Source: an uncultured Bacteroidota bacterium (GTDB lineage: Bacteria > Bacteroidota > Bacteroidia > UKL13-3). Taken from it: 57,001 bases of DNA. The stretch lies in the NCBI GenBank assembly GCA_903897855.1, contig CAIUDH010000016.1, positions 1-57,001 of the forward strand, given 5' to 3'. Made by a program: the position numbers and the translations under genes. Below, piece after piece: positions 44,353-52,121 of the stretch. The first letter of the stretch is position 1. Each line of letters opens with the position of its first letter. The notes under the pieces were generated by a model, which saw only the letters and a program-made list of their open reading frames with translations, did no database searches and was not told where the DNA came from.

Positions 44353-45900
44353 ATGACCCAGTTTAATACCGATTCGGGGATAACCATCAAAGAAGTTTAT
44401 ACCGAAGAATCAAAGATGCAGGAACTGCCAGGGCAGTTTCCTTACACCAGAGGCGTACAACCCAATATGTATCGTGGCCGATTATGGACGATGCGTCAAT
44501 ATGCTGGTTTCAGCACGGCTGAAGAAAGCAATAAAAGATATCATTTTTTGTTACAACAAGGCACCACGGGCCTAAGCGTAGCATTCGACTTGCCTACTCA
44601 AATTGGTTACGACAGCGACCACGAACTAAGCGATGGAGAAGTGGGGAAAGTGGGGGTTGCCATCGACTCTTTGCGAGATATCGAAATCCTATTTGACGGC
44701 ATCAAGTTGGAGCAGATAACAACCAGCATGACCATCAATGCCTCTGCTTCCATTTTACTGGCCATGTATATTGCCTTGGCGAAAAAGCAAGGTGCCGACT
44801 TGAAAAAAATTTCGGGTACCATCCAAAATGACATCTTGAAGGAATATGCAGCACGAGGCACTTATATCTATCCGCCCAAAGCGAGCATGCGTATCATCAC
44901 CGACATTTTCGAATACTGTAGTAAAGAAGTACCCAAGTGGAATACCATTAGCATCAGTGGTTATCATATACGGGAAGCAGGAAGCACTGCAGTGCAAGAA
45001 ATTGCCTTCACCCTCAGTAATGGTAAAGCCTATGTACAAGCCGCCATAGCCAAAGGTTTAGACATTGATGTTTTTGGCGAACGTCTCAGTTTTTTCTTTA
45101 ATGCCCATAATGATTTCTTTGAAGAGATCGCTAAATTTCGGGCCGCACGACGCATGTGGGCAAAGATTATGAAAGAGCTTGGTGCCACCAACCCGAAGGC
45201 GATGATGCTTCGATTTCATACCCAAACGGGAGGAAGCACACTTACCGCGCAACAACCACAAAACAATATTGTACGTGTGGCTTTACAAGCCATGGCCGCC
45301 GTGCTAGGTGGCACACAATCACTACATACCAATGGCTTCGATGAGGCCCTCTCTTTACCTACCGAAGCGGCTGCCAGCATTGCCTTGCGCACACAACAAC
45401 TGATTGCCTTCGAAAGTGGCGTTACCAAGACCGTAGACCCTTTAGGTGGAAGTTTTTTTGTTGAAGAGCTTACAAGTCAGGTGGAGGCCGAAGCTTGGCA
45501 TTATATCGAAAAAATTGATGCCATGGGTGGCAGTGTAAACGCCACCGAAAACGGCTATATTCAGAATGAAATTGCCAAGGCGTCCTATCTTTATCAATTA
45601 GGAATCGAGAGCAGTGAAAAGGTTATTATAGGCGTGAATAAATTTACTGCTGAGGAGAAAAATGACACCCCTTTATTACGTGTTGACGACAGCATTCGAC
45701 TTACGCAAACAAAAAAACTAATTGAGCTAAAAAAAGAGCGGAACAATAGTCTTGTGAATGACCTGTTACAAAAAATCACTACGGCGGCCAAAGGAACCGA
45801 CAACCTCATGCCTTTGATTGTAGAAGCCGTTGAACAATATGCCACCTTAGGAGAAATAGCCGATGCCATGCGCACAGTTTTTGGAGAATATAAAAGTTAA
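44353..45900 (+). CDS. Methylmalonyl-CoA mutase catalytic subunit lacking the B12-binding domain
   Basis: A 515-aa TIM-barrel domain of the cobalamin-dependent acyl-CoA mutases. Conserved segments are [52 protein letters not shown] and [17 protein letters not shown]. The residues that set methylmalonyl specificity in the human and Propionibacterium enzymes, Tyr89/Arg207 in the latter, correspond to Tyr50 and Arg168 here (same 118-residue spacing), and the catalytic His to His205. The usual C-terminal DxHxxG cobalamin domain is absent, so a separate small B12-binding protein must be encoded elsewhere. I use ATG 44353, because a GTG at 44308 precedes the -7 box. uvrA follows in the same direction. 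Confidence 0.9.
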   Translation: MTQFNTDSGITIKEVYTEESKMQELPGQFPYTRGVQPNMYRGRLWTMRQYAGFSTAEESNKRYHFLLQQGTTGLSVAFDLPTQIGYDSDHELSDGEVGKVGVAIDSLRDIEILFDGIKLEQITTSMTINASASILLAMYIALAKKQGADLKKISGTIQNDILKEYAARGTYIYPPKASMRIITDIFEYCSKEVPKWNTISISGYHIREAGSTAVQEIAFTLSNGKAYVQAAIAKGLDIDVFGERLSFFFNAHNDFFEEIAKFRAARRMWAKIMKELGATNPKAMMLRFHTQTGGSTLTAQQPQNNIVRVALQAMAAVLGGTQSLHTNGFDEALSLPTEAAASIALRTQQLIAFESGVTKTVDPLGGSFFVEELTSQVEAEAWHYIEKIDAMGGSVNATENGYIQNEIAKASYLYQLGIESSEKVIIGVNKFTAEEKNDTPLLRVDDSIRLTQTKKLIELKKERNNSLVNDLLQKITTAAKGTDNLMPLIVEAVEQYATLGEIADAMRTVFGEYKS

Positions 45901-45991
45901 ACTCTTCCTGGCTTCAAAGTTAGTCGCAAAACATTCTTCACGCTCACCACGCATTTCTCATTGAAAAAGCCGACCTTCGCACTCCTAAAAA

Positions 45992-48871
45992 ATGAGCAGT
46001 TTCGATTCTTTATCACCGCGAGAGTACCTTATTATTAAAGGTGCCCGAATGCATAATTTAAAAAATATTGATGTGGCTATTCCGCGCAATAAATTAGTGG
46101 TGGTAACGGGGGTGAGTGGAAGTGGAAAAAGCAGCTTGGTTTTTGATACCATTTACGCCGAAGGACAGCGCCGCTATGTGGAGAGTTTGAGTGCTTATGC
46201 GCGTCAGTTCATGGGAAAACTCAACAAGCCTGAAGTTGATTATATTAAAGGCATAGCACCTGCTACTGCCATTGAGCAAAAAGTAAATACGCGTAACCCC
46301 AGAAGCACCGTTGGCACGAGTACAGAAATTTATGATTATCTCAAGCTGCTCTTTGCCCGAGTAGGTAAAACCTATTCGCCTATCAGTGGGACAGAAGTAA
46401 AAACACAAACGGTGACCGATGTCGTAGACTTTATTTTGTCGTTTCCCTCCAACACCAAAGCTCTTATTTACAATAAAATAAAAAAGACGGAAGAGAAGAC
46501 CTTTGCGCAGGAAATACAAGGAATACAGCAACGTGGTTACACCCGACTCCTTGTAAACGATGAACCTAAACGCATCGATGACTTGATTGAGGAAGGAGGC
46601 ATAAAACATTTTGAAGCCACCCTTAAAAAACAAAAATCAAAAACCCCTTTTTATGAAAACGTTTCCCTTTTAATTGACCGTGTGGTTGTTAAAACAGATG
46701 ACGAAGACAATACAAACCGTATCAGCGATTCGGTGCAAACTGCTTTTGCAGAAGGCGATGGATCCTGTTATGTAAAAATATTTGATGAAGAAAAAGGCGT
46801 TATAGAAAAAAATTTCAACAATAAATTTGAAGCCGATGGCACGGTGTTCGAAATTCCGAGTGTGCCGTTCTTTAGCTTCAACAACCCTTATGGCGCTTGT
46901 AAAACATGCGAAGGTTTTGGAAGTGTGCTAGGGATAGACGAGAATTTGGTGATCCCTGACACGAACAAAAGTGTGTTTGACGACGCGGTGGCATGCTGGA
47001 GAGGTAATATACTAAGCAGTTGGAAAGATCAAGTGGTGAAAGGGGCACTTAAAGCCGATTTTCCAATTCATCGATCTTATAGCGAACTCAATGAAAAGGA
47101 AAGAGATTTATTATGGAAAGGATGCAAGTCTTTCGCCGGCATCAATGACTTTTTTGCTGAGGTAGAGAGTCAGTTATACAAAATACAATACCGCGTTTTG
47201 TTAAGCCGCTATCGGGGTCGTAAAGTATGTCCGGATTGCAGAGGTTCCCGGCTGCGAAAAGATGCGCAGTACGTGCATCTCAAGGATTTAAATGCTACCA
47301 AAGCAGGCGAATACAAAAGCATTACCGACGTGGTTCTGATGAGTGTGGATCGGGCTTGGGATTATTTCAAAAACTTGAAGTTAAACGAAAACGACACCAA
47401 AATTGCTTCCCGCATTTTAATAGAAGTAACCAACCGTTTAAGTTTTTTACATGATGTTGGATTGGGTTATTTAACACTCAATAGGTTAAGTAATTCATTG
47501 AGCGGAGGTGAAAGCCAGCGCATCAATTTAGCGACCTCGCTTGGTAGCAGTTTGGTAGGCTCCTTATATATTTTAGACGAGCCCAGCATTGGCTTACATC
47601 CACGCGACACCGAACGATTGCTGAGTGTATTAATTAAACTCCGTAACCTTGGCAACACAGTAATCGTTGTTGAACACGAAGAAGTGATCATGCTTGCTGC
47701 CGATCAGCTCATCGATATTGGCCCACTGGCGGGTATTGGCGGAGGCTATTTGGTGGCCCAAGGTACCCCCACAGAACTCATAAAAAACAATGACAGCTTA
47801 ACGGCCCGTTACCTCAATGGCAAAGAGAAAATTCAGATTCCAACCTCACGCAGAAAATGGAATAATTTTATTGAGGTCACGGGTGCCAAGGAAAATAATT
47901 TAAAAAACATCGACGTGAAATTTCCCTTACATACCCTCACTGTGATTACGGGGGTGAGTGGAAGCGGAAAAACAAGTCTCGTAAAAACGATTTTATACCC
48001 TGCCTTAAAAAAACAGATTGAAGGCATGGCCCCCGAAACTATTGGGAAACATTCGACCTTAAACGGAGATATAAAGACAATCACGCAGGTAGAGATGGTT
48101 GACCAAAACCCGATCGGAAAATCATCGAGAAGCAATCCTGTTACCTATGTTAAAGCTTACGACACGATTCGGTCTCTGTATGCCGAACAACCTGCTTCAA
48201 AAGCCCATGGATACACGCCTGCACATTTTAGTTTCAATGTGGATGGGGGCCGATGCGATAACTGTAAAGGAGAAGGCGACATCACCGTGGAGATGCAATT
48301 TATGGCCGACGTACACTTGCAATGCGATGACTGTAAAGGCCGCCGTTTTAAGCCCGAAATACTCGATGTGACCTATAACGAAAAAAATATTTTCGATGTA
48401 TTAAGTCTAACCATCGATGAAGCCATTGTGTTTTTTGCAGGAGAAAAAAATATCATTAACCGTATCAAACCATTGCAGGATGTGGGGCTGGGTTATGTGC
48501 AACTAGGGCAAAGCAGCAATACCCTAAGTGGCGGTGAAGCACAACGTGTGAAACTCGCATCGTTTTTAGGGAAAGGCGCTCATACCACCAATCATGTTCT
48601 ATTTATTTTTGATGAGCCCACCACCGGATTACATTTTCACGATATCAACAAATTACTAGCCTCCTTTCATGCTTTACTGCTGCAAGGACATAGCATTATT
48701 GTCATTGAGCATAATATTGATATTATTAAATGTGCCGACTGGGTAATTGATCTCGGTGCTGAAGGTGGGGATGCTGGTGGAAACCTCGTATTTGAAGGCA
48801 CCCCAGAGAACCTGGCCAATTGTAAAGAGAGTTACACCGCAGCGTTTTTGAAGGCTCGATTGGGAATATAA
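45992..48871 (+). CDS. uvrA: Excinuclease ABC subunit UvrA
   Basis: Damage-recognition ATPase of nucleotide excision repair. It is 959 aa with two ABC modules: Walker A GVSGSGKSSLVFDT and GVSGSGKTSLVKT, and signatures LSGGESQRINLA and LSGGEAQRVKLA with the following Walker B segments (LYILDEPSIGLHPRD and LFIFDEPTTGLHFHD). The zinc-binding sites are CKTCEGFG...CPDCRG and CDNCKGEG...CDDCKG. The signature domain and UvrB-binding region are in place. It follows the mutase gene by 91 bp and precedes asnS by 157 bp, each probably with its own promoter. Confidence 0.97.
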   Translation: MSSFDSLSPREYLIIKGARMHNLKNIDVAIPRNKLVVVTGVSGSGKSSLVFDTIYAEGQRRYVESLSAYARQFMGKLNKPEVDYIKGIAPATAIEQKVNTRNPRSTVGTSTEIYDYLKLLFARVGKTYSPISGTEVKTQTVTDVVDFILSFPSNTKALIYNKIKKTEEKTFAQEIQGIQQRGYTRLLVNDEPKRIDDLIEEGGIKHFEATLKKQKSKTPFYENVSLLIDRVVVKTDDEDNTNRISDSVQTAFAEGDGSCYVKIFDEEKGVIEKNFNNKFEADGTVFEIPSVPFFSFNNPYGACKTCEGFGSVLGIDENLVIPDTNKSVFDDAVACWRGNILSSWKDQVVKGALKADFPIHRSYSELNEKERDLLWKGCKSFAGINDFFAEVESQLYKIQYRVLLSRYRGRKVCPDCRGSRLRKDAQYVHLKDLNATKAGEYKSITDVVLMSVDRAWDYFKNLKLNENDTKIASRILIEVTNRLSFLHDVGLGYLTLNRLSNSLSGGESQRINLATSLGSSLVGSLYILDEPSIGLHPRDTERLLSVLIKLRNLGNTVIVVEHEEVIMLAADQLIDIGPLAGIGGGYLVAQGTPTELIKNNDSLTARYLNGKEKIQIPTSRRKWNNFIEVTGAKENNLKNIDVKFPLHTLTVITGVSGSGKTSLVKTILYPALKKQIEGMAPETIGKHSTLNGDIKTITQVEMVDQNPIGKSSRSNPVTYVKAYDTIRSLYAEQPASKAHGYTPAHFSFNVDGGRCDNCKGEGDITVEMQFMADVHLQCDDCKGRRFKPEILDVTYNEKNIFDVLSLTIDEAIVFFAGEKNIINRIKPLQDVGLGYVQLGQSSNTLSGGEAQRVKLASFLGKGAHTTNHVLFIFDEPTTGLHFHDINKLLASFHALLLQGHSIIVIEHNIDIIKCADWVIDLGAEGGDAGGNLVFEGTPENLANCKESYTAAFLKARLGI

Positions 48872-48993
48872 AATCGATCCTTTCCAAAGGGCCTTGTTTG
48901 CGCATATCAGGCAAAAACAGCCACGGGCTAAACATCGGCAACCCCTCTCCTACTTCACGGTCATTTATCAATCGTAAATTGTCAATTAAAATT

Positions 48994-49001
48994 TATCTTC
49001 G
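48994..49001 (+). promoter_or_regulatory. Possible -7 box of asnS
   Basis: TATCTTCG differs from TAnnTTTG at one position, 27 nt before the ATG at 49029. No clear -33 box. Confidence 0.35.
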
Positions 49002-49028
49002 CATTTCAATTTCAGTAACTCATTCACC

Positions 49029-50561
49029 ATGACCACTACCATAGAAAAACTTCACCAATATATAGGCCAAACAGTTACTCTGCAAGGCTGGACCGACAAT
49101 AAGCGCAGTAGCAAGGGCTTGTTTTTTATCATCTTACGCGATGGCACTGGCCGTTGTCAGTGTGTTGTGGATGAACAAATTGTTAGTGTTGAAGTATTTG
49201 AAGATGCAAAGAAGCTTACGCAAGAAACAAGTTGTGTGCTCACGGGAATCCTGAAAGCCGATGAGCGTCAGCTGGGTGGTATCGAATTGCAGGTTACCGA
49301 TTTGAAGATTATCAGCATCGCCATCGACTATCCCATCACAAAGAAAGAACATGGCATCGAGTTTTTGATGACGAACCGTCACCTTTGGCTACGTAGCCAG
49401 CGACAATGGGCTATCATGCGTATTCGCAACACCATCATCTACAGCATACATACCTATTTTCAACAAGAAGGATTTGTGCAAATGGACGCACCCATTTTTA
49501 CGGGCAATGCTTCAGAAGGCACAAGCAATTTGTTTGAAGTCGAATATTTTGATAAAGAAACCAAGGCATATCTCTCGCAGAGTGGACAGTTGTATGGAGA
49601 AGCGATGGCGATGGCGATGGGAAAAATTTACACCTTTGGTCCTACCTTTAGAGCAGAAAAAAGCAAGACACGCCGTCATTTGAGCGAGTTTTGGATGATG
49701 GAACCCGAGATGGCTTTCTATGATATTTTCATGGACATGGATTGTATTGAAGCCATGATGAAACATATTTGTAAAGATGTGCTCGATAAAAACAGAAACG
49801 AACTTACCATCTTAGAACGTGATGTACAAGTGCTTGAAAATACTGTAAATAATGGCTTCCCACGTTTATTATACGATGAGGCGGTAGCCATTATAAAAGG
49901 GGAGAAAGATGTGAATGGAAAAAATAGCATCATTTCATTAGAGGAAGACTTGAAAACCATTGATGCACGTATCATCGCTATCCATGCTGAGATTGCCGAC
50001 CGTACAGAAAAAATAAAGACCGGCGTGATTAAGAAGCAAGGTGAAATAAATTTTAATCAGGCAAAAATCGACGGATTAAAACAAGAACTAAAAGACCAAG
50101 AGGAGCAGCAACGGAATATACCAGTATGGATTACGTCGGCGAAAAATTTTGAATATGGCAACGACTTCGGAGGTAGCGATGAAACGGTAATCACCCGCCT
50201 GTTCGATTTGCCTATCATGGTATACAATTGGCCACATGCCGTAAAAGCATTCTACTTAAAACGCGACCCCAACGACGCTCGTTTTGCACGTGGCGTGGAT
50301 GTATTAGCTCCGGAGGGATATGGAGAAATTGTTGGTGGCGGCGAGCGAGAAACTGATTTAGATTTATTGATTGAAAAAATTCACGAGCACGGCTTACCCA
50401 TGGAGGTATTCGAGTGGTATTTAGATTTACGCCGCTTCGGGAGTGTGCCGCATGCCGGCTTTGGCTTAGGTTTAGAACGAATCGTGACGTGGATCTGTAA
50501 ACTGCCACACGTGCGTGAAGCGATTCCTTTCCCAAGAATGTACGGCAACTTAATGCCTTAA
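49029..50561 (+). CDS. asnS: Asparaginyl-tRNA synthetase with a coiled-coil insertion
   Basis: Class II aminoacyl-tRNA synthetase charging tRNA-Asn. It is 510 aa. The N-terminal OB-fold anticodon domain (about 1-110) opens with QTVTLQGWTDNKRSSKGLFFIILRDGTG. The catalytic core has motif 1 (IYSIHTYFQQEGFVQMDAPIF), motif 2 (FGPTFRAEKSKTRRHLSEFWMMEPEMA) and motif 3 (GFGLGLERIVTWI). A Lys/Glu/Gln-rich helical insertion at about residues 300-366 sits between FPRLLYDEAVAIIKGEKD and PVWITSAKNFEYGNDFGG, where the E. coli enzyme (466 aa) is contiguous. The insertion explains the extra length. Confidence 0.95.
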   Translation: MTTTIEKLHQYIGQTVTLQGWTDNKRSSKGLFFIILRDGTGRCQCVVDEQIVSVEVFEDAKKLTQETSCVLTGILKADERQLGGIELQVTDLKIISIAIDYPITKKEHGIEFLMTNRHLWLRSQRQWAIMRIRNTIIYSIHTYFQQEGFVQMDAPIFTGNASEGTSNLFEVEYFDKETKAYLSQSGQLYGEAMAMAMGKIYTFGPTFRAEKSKTRRHLSEFWMMEPEMAFYDIFMDMDCIEAMMKHICKDVLDKNRNELTILERDVQVLENTVNNGFPRLLYDEAVAIIKGEKDVNGKNSIISLEEDLKTIDARIIAIHAEIADRTEKIKTGVIKKQGEINFNQAKIDGLKQELKDQEEQQRNIPVWITSAKNFEYGNDFGGSDETVITRLFDLPIMVYNWPHAVKAFYLKRDPNDARFARGVDVLAPEGYGEIVGGGERETDLDLLIEKIHEHGLPMEVFEWYLDLRRFGSVPHAGFGLGLERIVTWICKLPHVREAIPFPRMYGNLMP

Positions 50562-50864
50562 TCGCGCCCCACCATTGTATACCATGTAGGATACATAAAA
50601 TTCGGATGTCCATTGATCCGGATTGAATCATGAATTTCCTCCTATGGCAACTTTCCATTCTTCCTTTAGCATTACCCGAATGAGAATACTGCCAACCAAT
50701 AAATTAGCGTGCTAAAATAGTCGGCATTGCATTTCCGACTCCTCGTAAGTGTAATTCTGAGAATCAATTCCTGATTACATGATTTTAATCATTTTCGCTC
50801 CATGGCTATTGTTGTTCCTTTGTAAGCTTAAAAACTTCATTCGAATTATTCATCTTAAAGCAAT
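50562..50864. other. Intergenic region between asnS and the PLP enzyme
   Basis: About 300 bp without a supported gene on either strand. Open frames entering from within asnS on the opposite strand are codon shadows. A TTCCTTTG at 50815-50822 resembles a -7 box with one mismatch, about 42 nt before the next ATG. No terminator with a T-tract is visible after asnS. Confidence 0.45.
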
Positions 50865-52112
50865 ATGAAACCAGAGAGTTTAATGATGTCCTATGGCTAT
50901 AAGCCAGCCTTATCAGAAGGCGCAATAAAATGCCCTATATTTCAAACTTCAACCTTTGTATTTAAAAGTGCAGAAGAAGGGAAAGCCTTTTTTGAAGTGG
51001 CCTATGGCCTAAGAAAACAAAATGAAGGAGAGGAACTCGGACTTATTTATAGCCGAATTAATAATCCAGATCTTGAAATATTAGAAAACAGATTGACCCT
51101 TTGGGATGAAGCTGAAGAATGCGCCGTTTTTGAAAGTGGCATGTCGGCAATTTCTACTGTTTTACTTGAGTTCTTAAAACCCGGTGACCTCATACTCATA
51201 AGCAGCCCGTTGTATGGTGGTAGCGACCATTTTATAAAAAAGATTTTAACGAAATTCAATATTAATTTTATTGCTTTTAAAGTGGGGCAAACGCAAGCAG
51301 AAATAATTAAACTTGTGAATGATAGCGGCCTGGCCGAGAAATTAGCCTTGGTTTATATTGAAACCCCAGCCAATCCAACCAACGACCTCATCGACATACG
51401 CAGCAGTAAAGAAATAGCACAACATTTTTCAACCCCAGAGAAAGAGGTTTTTCTCGCCGTTGACAATACTTATTTAGGTCCCATTTGGCAACATCCATTA
51501 AAACATGGGGCAGATTTTGTTTTATATTCAGCAACGAAATATATCGGCGGACACAGTGATGTTATCGCTGGTGCTTGCTTAGGATCAAAATTGCTGATGA
51601 AAAGAGTTAAAGGATTGAGGACCTTTTTAGGCAGTATGGCAAGCCCCAATACTGGATGGCTATTGCTTCGCAGTCTCGAAACTTTGAAGGTAAGGATGGA
51701 TGCTCAAGCCTTTAATGCCACCAAAATTGCCGCTTTCCTCAACCACCATCCGCGTGTTGAAAAAGTTTATTTTTTAGGCAACCTCACCGAAGAGGACGGA
51801 GAACAATTTAAAATCAGAGAACGACAATGTTTAACCTATGGCGGAATGATTTCGTTTGATGTAAGAGGCACTGAGAAGGAAGCATTTAAATTTCTCAATG
51901 CGTTGAAACTCATCAAACTTGCGGTGAGCTTAGGCAGTACTGAAAGTTTAGCAGAACACCCTGCCACCATGACTCATAGCGATGTTGATGAAGATCTAAA
52001 ACAAGAACTTTCGATCACGGAAAAGATGATAAGACTCTCTATTGGAGTTGAAAATTATGAAGATATTATTTCTGACATCAATCAGGCTCTCGACGCTATT
52101 GAAGTAAAATAA
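50865..52112 (+). CDS. Cys/Met-metabolism PLP enzyme, second copy (gamma-lyase-like)
   Basis: A 415-aa member of the same PLP family as the gene at 17643, but clearly a distant paralogue. It has the SYGYKPALSEGAIKCPIFQTSTFVF start, a longer insertion after the Arg-loop (FEVAYGLRKQNEGEELGLIYSRINNPDLEILE), SPLYGGSDHF, YIETPANPTNDLID, and the PLP lysine in YSATKYIGGHSD (Lys225). The insertion and overall form fit the cystathionine gamma-synthase family/methionine gamma-lyase group. Methionine gamma-lyase would yield methanethiol, ammonia and 2-oxobutanoate. The exact reaction is not decidable here. It converges with the formate dehydrogenase operon with only 9 bp between stops. Confidence 0.9.
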   Translation: MKPESLMMSYGYKPALSEGAIKCPIFQTSTFVFKSAEEGKAFFEVAYGLRKQNEGEELGLIYSRINNPDLEILENRLTLWDEAEECAVFESGMSAISTVLLEFLKPGDLILISSPLYGGSDHFIKKILTKFNINFIAFKVGQTQAEIIKLVNDSGLAEKLALVYIETPANPTNDLIDIRSSKEIAQHFSTPEKEVFLAVDNTYLGPIWQHPLKHGADFVLYSATKYIGGHSDVIAGACLGSKLLMKRVKGLRTFLGSMASPNTGWLLLRSLETLKVRMDAQAFNATKIAAFLNHHPRVEKVYFLGNLTEEDGEQFKIRERQCLTYGGMISFDVRGTEKEAFKFLNALKLIKLAVSLGSTESLAEHPATMTHSDVDEDLKQELSITEKMIRLSIGVENYEDIISDINQALDAIEVK

Positions 52113-52121
52113 AAAGCAAAA

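Noticed and set aside
44353-45900. Isobutyryl-CoA or 2-hydroxyisobutyryl-CoA mutase large subunit
   Set aside because: The split architecture fits, but Tyr50 and Arg168 correspond to the methylmalonyl-type Tyr89/Arg207 rather than the Phe/Gln or Ile/Gln pairs of those enzymes.
48889-48900. Short palindrome CCTTTCCAAAGG after uvrA as a terminator
   Set aside because: The stem is only 5 bp, the loop is 2 nt, and no T-run follows.
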